Positions 24,701-36,690 of a stretch of DNA of 64,000 bases are shown in pieces. The stretch spans positions 57,734,970-57,798,969 of the forward strand of contig NC_057925.1 of assembly GCF_018873765.1 (NCBI RefSeq), in the 5' to 3' direction. The stretch is from Telopea speciosissima (Eukaryota; Streptophyta; Magnoliopsida; Proteales; Proteaceae). Within the stretch, counting starts at the first letter, position 1. Every line of letters begins with the position of its first letter. The notes beneath the pieces were generated by a model, which did no database searches, was not told the DNA's origin, and was given only the letters and a program-made list of their open reading frames with translations. The position numbers and the translations under genes are program-made.

Positions 24701-25831
24701 ATTGATTCATGTCAGATGAATACGGGAGCGGATGCACACGCTTCCCCCCACCAACACCTCCAGGGGATGCCATTGACATATGCTCAGGAGATGCTGCAGA
24801 CAGCTCTCCTGAAACCTGAAAAAGCACACCAGGGGTAAAAGGTTCATTCTCTTGTCTATTTCAATAACAAGTCAGCAGGAAATAGAAAGGCAGGCAATGC
24901 TTGACCTACCGCCTGGCCATTTGTGAGAAGAGGGATGTGGTTCAGAGGTGCCTCTTTATCATAATTTGGAGGACCAACATCCACCCCTCGCCCATAGCTC
25001 ATACGCCAACTCAGCATGTGTTCAGCAATCTTCTGTTTCTGGTCTTGAGTCCCAGACGAATAATTGATATCACCGGCCACATCATCGACATCACAATCAT
25101 CTGCCTCATCATCACGAATAGGAGGGCTTCCTGCAAGTGAACCAAGAAAGAAAAATCATAAATCCATATTAATTCAAGTCTATAATTCAGAGGCTAACAA
25201 GCATGGAAAGGCTCACATCCAACAAACCTTTATGCCTCTTATATCTAGTCTTGCACTGGGGGCAAGACTTAGTTCCATCTTTCCTCTCGTACTCGTAGCA
25301 GGGTCTACAAACAGGAAATGCACAAACATCGCAAGCAACGAAGAGATCGCCGTCCACTGTCGTGCCTACTGTATCACCACAGATCTGGCAGACCTGACCA
25401 CCGTGGTGCTTCAAAGGCTTGGGCTGATTAAAGAATTAACACGATTCACAAAGTTAAGGGAAATGAAGCATGCAATCTTAAGAAACAGATTGTTAACATA
25501 TCACCAATACAGAACGAGAGAACAATATAAGCCAAACATTCAGGCCTACAGGGAACAAATAAAACAAAATGAAGAGGAGAATGGAAGCAATTGATTCACA
25601 ATCAAGATGCATTTCACCAACCAAAGAAAAAAGAGTGATTGAATTCGTTTAAAAAAAAAAAAAAAGGAAGAAACAGAAAGTGATGGATAAAGATCCACTA
25701 CCAACTACCGCTAGAAGAAGACATTGTCAAATTGTTCATCAAGAAGGTATGGATCAGGAGCATAATGTAATTCAGATAAAATCCAAAACTAGCCTATGTC
25801 CGAAACAAACTCTTACCTCTCCTTCTTCCAT
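18775..25831 (-). CDS. CESA3: Cellulose synthase A catalytic subunit 3 type, 14 coding exons
   Basis: This plasma-membrane UDP-glucose glycosyltransferase of the primary-wall cellulose synthase complex has 1,075 residues. Exons, 5' to 3': 25831-25817, 25423-25228, 25130-24910, 24815-24698, 24582-24399, 23568-23302, 23153-22808, 22715-22578, 22227-22102, 22018-21806, 21590-21326, 20625-20423, 19825-19475, 19359-18775. All junctions are GT-AG and phases agree. The N-terminal RING-type zinc finger runs from CQICGD to CPQC (residues 17-62). Two membrane segments lie in exon 6, followed by the cytosolic catalytic domain: DDG (387-389), DCD (554-556), TED (773-775) and QVLRW (813-817). Six C-terminal membrane segments end in CGINC. 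The sequence follows the Arabidopsis CESA3 pattern closely, including the short MEEGE first exon. Intron 12 carries a MITE. Confidence 0.97.
20214..20365. mobile_element. hAT-type MITE in CESA3 intron 12 (152 bp)
   Basis: Terminal inverted repeats CATAGTTGTCA and TGACAACTATG are flanked by the perfect 8-bp duplication TTCTAAAT (20206-20213 and 20366-20373). It is GC-richer than the surrounding intron and has no coding capacity. Confidence 0.9.
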
Positions 25832-26900
25832 CGGCACCTGCTAATCTTGACTAGGACAGTAGAAGATGGACTGCTATACAGCTTAAATCTCAGTGAGATC
25901 TACGGCAAATCCCGCAAATCCGCATGCCAAAAAAGCGCAAGTCCTCTTTCACCACATGCACTAAAGCTCAGGAATCTGTTTTCCCACTCTTTCACCAGAA
26001 AACAGATCTCATCAATAAATGCTTCAATTCTAGTTTATGTCCACCTTGAAACACCTGAAAAAAGAGGCCAAGGATCAGCTCTTTCTCATTCAACAAGCCT
26101 TCTTTCACAGTGAATTTCAGATATTTTAGTATTACCAAAACTCGCTAAAAATAGCTAGATCCACCCAAATAAATAAATAAAAAAGAATAGATTTTTAACA
26201 TGAATTACTGTGCAAGACAATTGGATCTCAACGAGATCTGCTCCAGTTCCTCAAAAGCGCAACCTTTTTATTCATTCAACCCGTAATTGACAAAAATCAG
26301 ACCAAATGCCAAACTTAAAACTTCTTAAAATCAAGGGGAAACGCAAATCCATACCTTGAAATTGAAGCGTGATGGAGACAATCTACACAGACGATGAACA
26401 CTGATAAACAGATAATTAATCGAAGAGCTTGTGCCGTGGATGGCTCCAGAGCTCTCAACACCTCTCGCTCCGTCTCTATCGCTTCTCCTCAAGAAGAAGA
26501 AGAAGAAGCCCTCATAAAGGTTAAAAAAATGAAAGGAAAGCGATGGAACACCCAACGATCAGTAATAGCTGTATCGGGGGCTTAAAACCCCCCACCGACA
26601 GTCAAGACTAAGCAAAACAAATCTACTCCAATCATTTCTCATCTTTTTTCTCTCTAATGTCCGAATTTTATTTTATTTTTTTTAAAGGAAAAAGACAGAG
26701 AAGATGAGTTGAAGATTAATACTTACTGTGAATGTAACCATGTGGACTGTAAAGGGATCGAGTCTGTATTCTGTAATAAGACTGTAACAAGAATAACTCT
26801 CTCTCTGTGTGTTTGAGTTCTAATGAAGATTTGTTTATTTTATTTGTTTTATTTGGTTATAAGTTTTACAAAGGTTGATGGTGAGTCAATGAAGGAGGAG
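25832..26900 (-). promoter_or_regulatory. CESA3 leader with probable 5' UTR intron, and promoter
   Basis: Upstream of the start codon a good donor on the minus strand (TTTCAAG before GTATGG, boundary near 26353) suggests a leader intron of roughly 0.5 kb between 25832 and 26353. The exon above it is CT- and GAA-rich (GAA repeat about 26490-26507). A TATA-like CTTATAACC lies near 26858. The transcription start is not fixed by sequence alone. Confidence 0.45.
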
Positions 26901-27408
26901 TGGAGGAGTGGAGTGGGGTGGGGGAAAGAAAAGGAACGAACCCTAAAATAATAAGTTACGTCTGCTTGTGTCGAGATTTTCTTAGTGGCATAGCCAAATG
27001 GATGCTGAGCTGGCACCTGTAGTGATAAGCCGACGAGAGAGATATTCCATCTTGTCTCTGTTTTGCTTGTTGATGGTAAAATTTATGAGCGCGTGCACAT
27101 TAAGGGAAATTTTCCTTTCTCCTTTGCAGAACTACTACACCCTAATCAATGATAGAAGTATAGTGTAGAGACAGCTTCCTTCGGTGGGTAGCTGAAATGA
27201 ACTAGAACGGTACGCGCTTTGGCCCTCGACCTTTTGAGGTGTCGATTTTGAGCATTAGTTCCACATGTTGACTGTATAGTATATCTATCCTCTTCTCCAT
27301 GGATTTAGTGCATGGTTTTGGATTGGAAATCGATCATCTAAAAATCAATACGATACTGATATATATCGGCACAGATCACCTGTATCAAATAGTTTTGCCC
27401 TCTATTTT
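26901..27408. other. Intergenic, no gene seen
   Basis: Nothing beyond short chance frames. Confidence 0.4.
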
Positions 27409-27852
27409 TCATAAAAATTGGAGATTTTTTTATTGTTTTACCCTTGGTCGGTATCATTCCATCGATATAGGATTGATTAGGTATCAGTATCGGTAACGGC
27501 CAATATCAATATGGATTTTCAGATACTGCCAATCCGATCTTGATTCCTAAAACCATGTCGTCCCCCCCCCCTTGACTGCCTTTGTAACATCCCAAAAAAA
27601 ATTAATAAATAAAACAAAACAAAAGCATACTTTCTTCCTCCTAGACTTCACAAAAAACGGATATTTTTGTTTGTTTTACCCATGGTTAGTACCATTCCAC
27701 CGATATGAGATCGACTAAGTATCAAAATCGATACAGCTCGCACGATCTTGCCAATCCAATCTTGATTCCTTAAAATCATGTCTTCCCCCCCCCCCCCCCC
27801 CCTCAACCCCCTCAACCCCCTTTGTAACATCCAAAAAACTAAAAGCATACTT
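27409..27852. repeat. Tandem duplication with poly-C tracts
   Basis: Two direct units of about 200-240 bp (27409-27648 and 27649-27852) each run from a GGAGATTTTT or GGATATTTTT block through TGTTTTACCC, GATCTTG/AATCTTGATTCCT and a C-homopolymer (27555-27564; 27785-27802) to TTTGTAACATCC and AAAAGCATACTTT. No coding potential. Confidence 0.7.
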
Positions 27853-28405
27853 TATCCTAAACTACATATTCTAATAGTGTAACTCTACAACTCCACACAA
27901 AGCCACGATATTGTTTGCTTTGGAGTGAACTCTTCCACGTTTTGAAATGTGTCATAGCTTTGGTGGATTATTTAGGATTATCAATTAATTCAATCTTTTT
28001 CTCATAACCGATGTGGGACTAAAGAGCTTATCCCCCCCCCCCTCCTCAACACCTCTCTCGTTTTTTGTCTAACCTTTTGGGCTCAACAGATCTAGGTCGT
28101 TTCTTGAGCATAACAAAACAAATCCATATACAATACTTTTGAGTGTCAAAAGGTAGATATAACATTTATGGAACTATAAGAGCTTTTAACTTGCTTACCA
28201 AGTTGGCATGCCTCACAAACCTTGTCCTTCTCGGATTTTACCTTTGGAAGAACCAGAAAAAGATCATCGTGTGACAACTAGTTGACTAGCTTTAAGCTGG
28301 TATAACCAAGTCGTTTGTGCCATAGCTGGCAATTGTCCTCTAGAGCTGAAAAACACTTGACATCTTATTGAGCAAGGTCAGTCATATACAATTATACATG
28401 CTTAA

Positions 28406-28811
28406 GAGGTGTCAAACGGTCCATTCGGAATAGTTCCAGCTGCAGGGCCGTGCATGAACCCTGGGGGAATTAGTCGGCCAAAGGCCAGACTCCTCCAATT
28501 CCCAAAAAACAAAAAGTCATTTGATTTCAGGTTTTATTGGTTTTTCTTAACTGGTTCTTATTTGTCCATTATCAATTTGTCATCAATTCATCTTCAAATA
28601 ATGTTGAAAATTGGCTTTTATTGGTTTTATTGATTTTACCGGGTTTTCTAATTTGTATAGGTTTTTTCGATTTCATTCGGTTTAGTCAATCTCATCGGTT
28701 TTCACTTTTGTGCTGTTTTCCCAAGACCTGAATCCAAAACCACCCGATATTGTATTCGATTTGGTTTATTTTTTACCGACCCAAAGGTTCTGGCTGACTT
28801 TTGACACCTCT
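28406..28811. mobile_element. Probable hAT-like MITE
   Basis: The ends AAGAGGTGTCAAA and TTTGACACCTCTT are perfect 13-bp inverted repeats of the GGTGTCAA class also seen at 43612-44062. The flanks do not show a clean 8-bp duplication. The interior is rich in GGTTTT and TTGGTTT. Confidence 0.6.
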
Positions 28812-29053
28812 TCTTAATAACCTTCAATGTATGTGAAATTTGCAAAATATCATGCACTTCTTAGATTCTCAAACTTTATTTTGTAGACCTGGTGAACTTC
28901 ATTTGGACTGAAACTTGACACACAGCAAGAAACATTGGTGTATACTCTCATCCACAAACTCTTGGTCCTCTTTGATTTACCACATGGCATATATTTGGAT
29001 CATTTCAGGAGCTTTTAAAATATGGTCACGATGGAAGCTTCTACTATTAAAAA

Positions 29054-29231
29054 GGGTGAGTGTTCTCTACATGAGACGTAGGGGCCACGCCACACACGTC
29101 ATCCAATGACTGCCCGCACATTGACACATTGGGAGGCAGAATTTCCACCATTCATGGGGAGCACACCAATTATTTCCACCCCCCTATGTTTCTGTGTGTG
29201 GCCCCTACGTCCCATGCAGAGAACATTTCTC
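29054..29231. mobile_element. Mutator-like MITE, GTTCTCT family
   Basis: Terminal arms GGGTGAGTGTTCTCTACATG and the inverse of CATGCAGAGAACATTTCTCC pair, then continue through GACGTAGGGGCCAC. They are flanked by the perfect 10-bp duplication CTATTAAAAA (29044-29053 and 29232-29241). A duplication of 9-10 bp points to Mutator-type insertion. No coding capacity. Confidence 0.85.
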
Positions 29232-29241
29232 CTATTAAAAA

Positions 29242-30111
29242 TGTTTAGAGTTTGTGACTGACGATAAACAAGATTGATTATGTATGTTCCAAAAGAATAA
29301 AAAGAAATTGAATAGAATATTGAATTGATAACCTTTCATTAGTTCCTGTGTACACTTAAATATTCCCCATTAACAAATACCCTAATAAGATTATTCCTCA
29401 ATGCTATATGAAAAGCCACATGGGAAGTGGGGACAGTAGATCCAACTATAAGTACTTAAAAATAGAAAAGAAAAGTTTTTCTTTACCCATGGAATCTCCT
29501 TACCCACTTTCATCATTACTCGCTCTATTATTGAAGGTTAAAAATCAAAATACTCTTTCTAGTATACCAAGAGATCCATCCAAGCGTAGAACTCATGAGT
29601 GAAAAGATTCTCTCTTCACCATAGGTGCATGAAAAATCGATCCTACAAATGGAATAGTAGTAACATCAAATATATCCATTGGGATCATCCAGTTATGCTT
29701 GAGAGAGAGAGAAAAAGAAGAAAAAGAAGATGAAAGGAAATGGTGGAGTGTGGTGGTGCCAATTCATCCACTATCTCCTTTGTCTTTTTTTATTATTAAA
29801 TTTTTTTTCAGTAAGATTTATTATTAATTTCTAAAGATTAGGTTAACAAATTACTTGACCATCTATGTATAGTACAAAACCCCTTCACACACGTTTTACA
29901 TTAAACATGGGTACATGGGTTGAAGAGTCCTCATCAACTCAAACCAATTCTACATAAGTAGATAGCATGAAACTGAAATTTTAACTAACAGTATTCAATG
30001 TCAAGTGTCAACCCCAATTTAACCTCTATGCTATATTGCTATTATAAGACCACAATCTTGGTTGTTTCTTTGTTTTTTTTTTTTTTGGTTTTTTTGGGTG
30101 GGGGGGGGGGG
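29242..30111. other. Intergenic, no gene seen
   Basis: AT-rich sequence with a short GA-rich tract near 29700-29740 and a poly-T/poly-G tract at 30070-30113. Confidence 0.4.
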
Positions 30112-30293
30112 GGAAGAACACTATTTGGTCGCGTGTAGGGTGCCACTCCTGTGCCTAGACATAGGGTCATGTAAAATGATCGTCATATCCCATGAAAAGA
30201 CTGAAATCTTTGAGGGCACAATGGTCATTTTGTACAGCCTTGTGTCTAGGCACAGGAACTACACACCGCACATGACCAGGTAGAGTTCTCTTT
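30112..30293. repeat. Foldback element, CTGTGCCTAGACA family
   Basis: The arms GTGTAGGGTGCCACTCCTGT... and the inverse of GCACAGGAACTACACACCGC pair across a centre that includes GACTGAAATCTTTGAGGG. MITE-like, with no coding capacity. Confidence 0.6.
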
Positions 30294-31278
30294 CCCAAAA
30301 ATTTTTATAGATTGACCCCCAAAGAGTTGAACTCATATTTCATTGTAAGGTATTGGTTTTTGCCAAATGTGTAAACTGATGTTGCTTAAATTGCCACATC
30401 AACAGTAACTGACACTCTCAGATTAAATGTAATTCTATTTAATTAAGACTTACAAAAGTAATTCAATTTCTTAATTTAAATTTCCTTCATTATTTCATGT
30501 TTTCTGTTCTTCAAATTGAATATAGGAAAGACGTTTTCATTAATTAATTTTTTAAATCTTAGCTTGGGAAATCCTATAATAACTTGTCATAACTCATAAA
30601 TCGGTTTAGATCTGTTTTTGGATTAGAGATTAAATAGGAAATTGAATAATAAATCCTTATTTTATATGATAACAAATGTGATTAAAGATGTCATTCTCCA
30701 CATATCTAACAACTAGTATGTTAGAGTCATTGAGTTCGATAGTGACTTACTAAATTCCCTTTGGTCATACATGAATTTTAATATTTGGGAATCCTCTTTC
30801 TCTCTCTTTGTTTATTTTTTATTTCAATTTTTCTAATGTTTTAATATTTATATTGATTGTTTATTTATTTTTCAAAACTATTATTATTCCAAACATTAAA
30901 GAAAACTAATATAATTTTAATTCTAAGATTAGCGTTTTGCTGAGGTTGTCTCTTTGTCAAATAAGGGAATCCTAGGCATGAAGACCTGACATATGAAATT
31001 CAACAAATTTGAAGAAAAAAAATTGCAATACTTGTCATCAAATTCCATAACAATTGATGGTTGAAAGGGTATTATAAATATGAGTGTCCATTGTAAATCG
31101 AAATTGTTTATCGCAATTGAATCCAAAAACCATTTACTAATTAATTTGAAAAGCTTTTATTAACCAACTTGATTTTGCTTTGAATCGATTAGAAACATTA
31201 TGTTATATATAAAAACTGATTATAACCCAATTAATCATAGCATTCAATAAATATTTTTAGTTTCTACCAAAAAAATAA

Positions 31279-31319
<41 letters not shown>

Positions 31320-32191
31320 GCGTTTTGTAGTGGATTTACACTAGGTAAATTAATTTAAGGGGAAAAGGTTGCGCACACGCCAACCCCTCTTGTATGATAC
31401 CTAATCTCACTTCCATATTGGTGCCGCCTGCTAGTTTACCGCATATGGGCGGTGTGCCTATCCCTCTCTCTTTATTTAATATGTTGTTATTTCTGAAGTC
31501 ACAACTTGAGCCTAAATGCCATGGTTCAAGTTAAACAAAAATAGATTTATTCTCAACTATGCACAAAATTGATAACTTGAATCGACAACAAAATCGATAA
31601 AATTGTTTAATTGGAAAAGTTTAAAATTCATTTAACTAGAATCATTTATTTATTAGTTTTGATTGGGATATTGTGACTGTTTAATAAACAATTCAATTTT
31701 GATTTATATCTTTCATACCTTGAACCCAATTGATTTTGCTATTGTATATCTTGAACCAAAATCTCCTTCTGGTTTTTTTTGGTAAAAACACAACCTTTCC
31801 TTTGACTCATTAAAAGTTTGGCAAACATGCTCTATCCAGTTCTTCTTAGTTATAGTCGGAGTCATTAAAATTATAAGTGTATAAATATTTGGTGCTATTT
31901 TGGGTCTTTACAATGTCTTTAGAGTTGATTGTATCTTGACATTTTTTTTTTGTGTTTTCATCACGTGCAAAGTGTTATTCTTCCATTAAAATATATATCA
32001 TCAATTTTTTCTTATGTCAATCAAAGCATGGGACAAAGAAAACCATTGTTAAAGCAAAAGTGCACCAAATATAGAATCTTTTTCGAAAATTATGAATTAC
32101 ATGAACTTAATGCCTTTAGCATTCAAAAAGCAAAAAAAAAGATAAACAATCAAAGTCTCTATAGAAGGATATTCGTTATCACTTTCAATTC
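30294..32191. other. AT-rich intergenic with an AT microsatellite
   Basis: No gene is seen. An (AT)n run lies at 31281-31317. Short frames are low-complexity. Confidence 0.45.
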
Positions 32192-32332
32192 ATGTCCGCT
32201 CCAATTCCTCACATAGGAGTGGAAATGACCACCCTACACCCTGCTCAAACACACTGCCCAAGGTGGGTTAGAGTGGTCATTTCTGCTCTTATATGAGGAA
32301 TTGGAGGGAATTGGAACGGGCAGCAAATTGGA
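32192..32332. repeat. Foldback element, CAATTCC family
   Basis: The left arm (GTCCGCTCCAATTCCTCA, then GGAGTGGAAATGACCA) is inverted at the right (TGGTCATTTCTGCTC, then TGAGGAATTGGAGGG). Related to 15050-15210. Confidence 0.65.
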
Positions 32333-32723
32333 GGTGATAAAAATTCTATTCCCAAATAGGCGTTTATTTCCATCGAGTGGACAGTTAATTAGGTTACGAT
32401 CCACCATGAATAAGGTTTTTTTCATTTTGTTTCCATGCTCTATATTACTTAAAATGAATTCAAATTTTCAATTAATTCTCAAGACATTTTTTTTAAAAAA
32501 CTTGTAATTTGCATTGTACTAGAAATTTACACATGACTAAATGATGATAAATGAAACATGTTCATATCGTTTGAGAAACAACAAATGCTGTCAAGTGATA
32601 GAATAGCCAACAATATTCCTAGACAATTAGCGTAACTTTACATCCTCATAAATAAAATAAATGTCCTACCTCACCTATTAAGAATTTTTTTTTTTTTGGT
32701 TGTAACTTAAACTTGTATAGTTT

Positions 32724-32931
32724 GGGGATGAGCTTCTAACTCAATGGCTGTCCTCCACCCAATGAGAGTAGTATAAGTTTAGGGAGTTGAGAGTTCGACT
32801 CTTACTCCCACCCTTCTTGACATACAGTAGTACTAGTAGGTAGGTAGATTATAATAAGTGTGGCATTGTGCCCCTTTGCTGGCTCTAGAGGGTCCCTCTT
32901 TGGCTCCAATGTGGGTCTAACACCAAAAAAA
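32724..32931 (+). mobile_element. tRNA-derived SINE with perfect target duplication (208 bp)
   Basis: The 5' part has a Pol III box A-like TCTAACTCAATGG and, about 45 bp on, a box B-like GAGTTCGACTCTTA. The 3' end is an A tract. The 15-bp sequence AAACTTGTATAGTTT flanks both sides (32709-32723 and 32932-32946), the hallmark of target-primed insertion. No open frame is expected or seen. Confidence 0.88.
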
Positions 32932-33319
32932 AAACTTGTATAGTTTATTAGGGCTTAAATTTCCTTAGTGGATATTGAGAGAGCCTTCTCTACATGACTT
33001 GGCTTTTTTAAGCCATGTAGCATGTCAGATGTGCCTTAAAATTTCTTAGACTAGTAGACTCCAAAGTTTCCTACTCATATGTCAAGTTTCAATCTAAATG
33101 GAGTTTCATAAAAGGCGAAATGAAACATTAAAATATTTGGGACTATGGATAGAGTGCTTGAGCTATCAAGGTTGTGTATGAACATTCATTTTATGATAAA
33201 ATTATTGAATTTAAGTCTAAAATTTAGCATATACCCAGTCTAAACCTTACCCTACAAAGGTTGTCTATACTCGCTACGTATGAACATTTTATCCGTTTAT
33301 TACTTAATAATTTCAAAAT

Positions 33320-33458
33320 GTCCAAATGTTCTCTGTGTCGACGGGGGTGTAGGATGCAATCAGACACATGGGGGTGGGTCAAATAATCGCCCCACCCCTT
33401 AATGACCGCTCCATGTATCTGGACGCAGCCTGCACTCCCAGGCAGAGAACAATCGCCC
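33320..33458. mobile_element. Mutator-like MITE, GTTCTCT family
   Basis: The ends GTCCAAATGTTCTCTGTG and the inverse of GCAGAGAACAATCGCCC pair. The flanks TTTCAAAAT (33311-33319) and TTTCCAAAT (33459-33467) form a 9-bp duplication with one mismatch. The core carries ATGACCGC/GGTGGGTC motifs shared with other foldbacks here. Confidence 0.78.
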
Positions 33459-34123
33459 TTTCCAAATTTAAAGATTCATATAAGACAAAATGTGATAGTT
33501 TTGAAAAACTTGGCCTGACCTAAGTTAAGTTACTTAAATTTATGTTTTCCACTAAGAAACTTACAAAGATTGAAGAAGACAATCCCTGGGTAAGAGAGTA
33601 GAGACGAATCATGATTCCCAAAAATGTACATGGGCAACTAGTTCAAGTGATTGGACCATCAGCAATGTAGGGTGTGGAAAAGAGAGCATGAATTGTTATA
33701 TGTTCTCTTTTTCCCTTGTTTTAGGGCTTCATGACACCTCACATAAAGAAAAGATATAGCTATAACATGCTACTTTTAACTGACTGCCTTAGGACCTTCC
33801 TTTGTTTAGGTTCCGGATAGCCAGTACCATAGGGTAACCTTAATGAACTAATTATATATGGATCAGTACATGGTCCCTAAATTAGGTGATCTCCATAGCA
33901 TTTTACCTTGAGAAGCATGTAGCCTTCGTTTGGATTGAAGGACTCTCAACTCCTACGATTTTAGGATATCGGTAGGATCAACTTTTCCTTTACGAATGGT
34001 GAAAAAAGAATATTTTCACCCACACCATTTATAATAGTTGGATGGGACTCTTGGGTACCTAGGTTGAAGGAATTTTGAATACTTCGTATTATGTGGTAAT
34101 TAATTATTGGGAAGTAGTTTTTT

Positions 34124-34262
34124 ATCTGGGAGTGTGGCCTACGCCAACACTTCCATATACCTATATTTTTCCTTCTAAAATAAGAGGACACAAGTGTCTT
34201 TTCATATGGGGTGAAGAGAGATAGACTCATGGGAGTGCTAGCCTAGGCCACACTCCCGGACA
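34124..34262. repeat. Foldback element, GAGTGTGGCCTACG family
   Basis: GGGAGTGTGGCCTACGCCAAC on the left pairs with the inverse of CTAGCCTAGGCCACACTCCC on the right. A sister copy lies at about 55540-55690. Confidence 0.68.
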
Positions 34263-34442
34263 AAGTTCTTTTACCCTTAATTATAATCATCGATTCTCTT
34301 AAAATCTTTTCACCATGGGATGAAGAAAAACTTTCTTCATTTTCTTAATAGGTTAGGACTAAATTTAGTTCTCAATGGCATTTAGATTTCAATAAATAAG
34401 TTTTGTGCATGGTTTACAAAAAAAAAAAAAAAAAAGGGGAAA

Positions 34443-34586
34443 GTTTTCATACACGGATGTGTAAGCCGTGTATGTGAGAGGGTGAGAGTTTCAAGGCATT
34501 AATTAATGGGTGGGGGTTTATGATTTTTCCAACTCTTTGTGAGAGGGGACACGACCGTGCATGCTTACATGGCCGTGTATGAAAAC
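34443..34586. repeat. Foldback element, CCGTGTATG family
   Basis: GTTTTCATACACGGATGTG on the left pairs with the inverse of CATGGCCGTGTATGAAAAC on the right. It is the same family as 7944-8086. Confidence 0.7.
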
Positions 34587-34608
34587 TCCCCCCCCCCCTC
34601 AAAAAAAA

Positions 34609-34757
34609 GAAAGTTTTCCTCCACCCATAGAGGACGGTTCACCCATCATCCTAGGATTCACAAACCCCTCTAAGGGTTTTAGTATGTTCCAAAATACCCT
34701 CCCAATACCCATTCCTGCCCCGGTCCCATTCACCATGGGTGGACGGAAACTTGGTCC
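34609..34757. repeat. Dispersed repeat, copy 1 of 2
   Basis: Matches 49689-49817 in the opposite orientation, including CATAGAGGA, CACAAACCCCTCTAA, TTCCAAAATACCCTCC and TCCCATTCACC blocks. MITE-like; boundaries are uncertain. Confidence 0.6.
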
Positions 34758-35436
34758 AAAAAAAAAAATTACGTGTCATGCATGGAAATTGAAACATCTA
34801 GTATGATTATCATAGGGGTGCAAGTTTTAGGCTCAACAAGCCCAACCCACCGAAGCCCACCTTGAGCCCAACAGGGCCTGGGTAGGCTTTTCAGCACAGG
34901 GGCTAGACTGGGCCTAAGATTTCTAGGCCTGGTTTGTGCTGGGCCAGGCCTAGGCTCGGTCTCAGCCTGGCCCAGCTTGCCCTGACCTGTATATATAAAT
35001 GTATATAAAATTATATGAGGGGAGATATACGAAGGGTGTCTTGTTATGACTAAGGTTGGTGAAAAAGAAAATGCAACCCTATATTTTTTTTTCCCTTTCC
35101 ACAGAGAAGCTAGAAGATTTTACAAATGATACCGGTAGGTGTCAGAGACGCATTTGACAGCATACCGGGATTATCGATCCGATGAGGAGATAAGTTTCGC
35201 CATCCTCCAGTTTTCAGTTGTATCTTTCACCTTTTAGTATGGTTGCACTGTTATTCATTCCTATGCTGTATTACAATGAAGGATCCGATTGTTTCGGCGT
35301 AAAATTTTACCTGGAAAATTTTCCACTGACAAATTTTAACTTAAAAAAAAAAAATAGATGTAACTACGATGTATTAATACTTTTCCATTAACATCCCCCC
35401 CAACCCTCCCAAAAAAATGATTCTGCTATTGTAGGA

Positions 35437-36517
35437 AATGATTTGACTTGCAGTTGTGAGGAGAGCGTCTTGGATCAGCTGGTTTGCCGCATCGATAGTT
35501 TAGAAACTGTCTTCAAGATTCCAAGAAAACATGCTGAAGCCCCTTGCTGGTATTGAAACAAGGCTTGGGCAAGTGGAGCAGCAACTGGAGGTACTTACAA
35601 TGAGATCCCAGCCTTCAGGATTATACTCATGCAACTAGGATTTCTGCTCCTGAATTTTCATGCTATGTATCTGAGTCCAACTCCTTTTACAATGATGGGA
35701 ATGAAATCCGAGGTAGTATGAAACTGGAAACAGCTAAAGAGGAAAGTCATTTTGATAAAACATTGCCCAACATAGATGTTGCATCTGTTTCAGTGGATGT
35801 ATCTCAGTTCCGAGTTCTGGTAATTACTGCCCTGGAGTTCTCAAATGGTGTTGATGAAGATGAAGAGAATGATGGTGATAATTTCCGTGATGGTAAGAAC
35901 TGTACCGATGATTCTGGGTGAACAGATTACTTCCATAGATGATGCTTTAGCCTTAGCACTTTCAGGGTTCTTATCTTCAGCTGCAGTTCAACCTCCACAA
36001 TATACCCATACTTCGATAACTAAGGCTCCTGATTTTACTAATGAAGAGGATGGCAATGACAAGGAATTGGCCTCACCCAAAATTTTGTGTGAAAGCAGAG
36101 CAGATCCTGCCTTCTTTGTTGCCAAAGAAAATGGGAGAGAGGATGACTCAGGATGTAAAAGATTCAGCTTCTCCCTGCATCATTGTGGAAGTGACTGATG
36201 CTGGGAGCAAGCATTTTTTAGAACACAACAATGATGGCGGTCTTGATTCTACTACTGCAAGAGTCATTCCTTGCACTGATTCAACCACTGCTTGAGAGAT
36301 CCAAGGTGCAGAAGACAACAAAAGCGCCGTGCAGAGTTCTACTCGTGGAAGTAGAATTCTTTCCGCTGAAAACTGGAAAGCTAGATCCCCTCTTGAAGTG
36401 CTTCTAAATGACATACCAGAAACCAAAATTGAAGATTATTGTGCCAGGGATGCAGATGATGTGTACATATTTGAGACTACGGATCTGTCAATTCTTTTCT
36501 TTCTTCTTATTTATTAA
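35437..36517 (+). pseudogene. Degenerate gene for an uncharacterised coiled-coil plant protein
   Basis: Conserved-looking protein pieces occur in order on the plus strand but in changing frames. The first is LDQLVCRIDSLE, then after a shift GIETRLGQVEQQLEVL (a coiled coil). An acidic region follows (35718-35921), then ITSIDDALALALSGFLSS (from about 35930), then ASPCIIVEVTDAGSKHF (about 36160-36210), and finally RSPLEVLLNDIPETKIEDY (about 36380-36435). At least three frame changes (near 35510, 35920 and 36140) and an in-frame TGA at 36293-36295 break it. An acceptor-like TTGCAG precedes the first piece, so it is probably a decayed genomic copy and not clearly a processed one. I recall proteins with this order of blocks in plants but not a function. 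The upstream limit is uncertain. Confidence 0.68.
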
Positions 36518-36631
36518 AAATCAAATAGTTCATTGACAAAAAGAGTTACTACTTGATTACTCGCATTGTGCACTAATATTGTATAACATGAACTGTTTCC
36601 TATAAACAAAAAGGATCTTATAGTTTCACAT

Positions 36632-36688
36632 TGGCTCTATTTGGTTGCAAGGGAAATATTTGCATTTCCTTTGCAACCAAACAGGGTC
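36632..36688. repeat. Short palindromic element
   Basis: GGCTCTATTTGGTTGCAAGG pairs with the inverse of CCTTTGCAACCAAACAGGGTC around a 14-base centre, giving a near-perfect 57-bp hairpin. It may be a very small Harbinger-like MITE (the ends resemble GGNCTNTTTGGTT). Confidence 0.55.
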
Positions 36689-36690
36689 AT

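Noticed and set aside
25064-25594. 176-codon plus-strand open frame
   Set aside because: It is antisense to CESA3 exons 2 and 3 and introns; the minus strand has a clear RING domain and matching splice sites.
27540-27860. CRISPR-like or satellite array
   Set aside because: Only two diverged units with poly-C tracts; a simple tandem duplication in a plant genome.
31261-31320. (AT)n tract as a possible regulatory or matrix attachment site
   Set aside because: A plain dinucleotide microsatellite in AT-rich intergenic DNA; nothing supports a function.
32795-32812. A tRNA gene from the GAGTTCGACTC motif
   Set aside because: No cloverleaf can be completed; the motif is box B of the SINE at 32724-32931.
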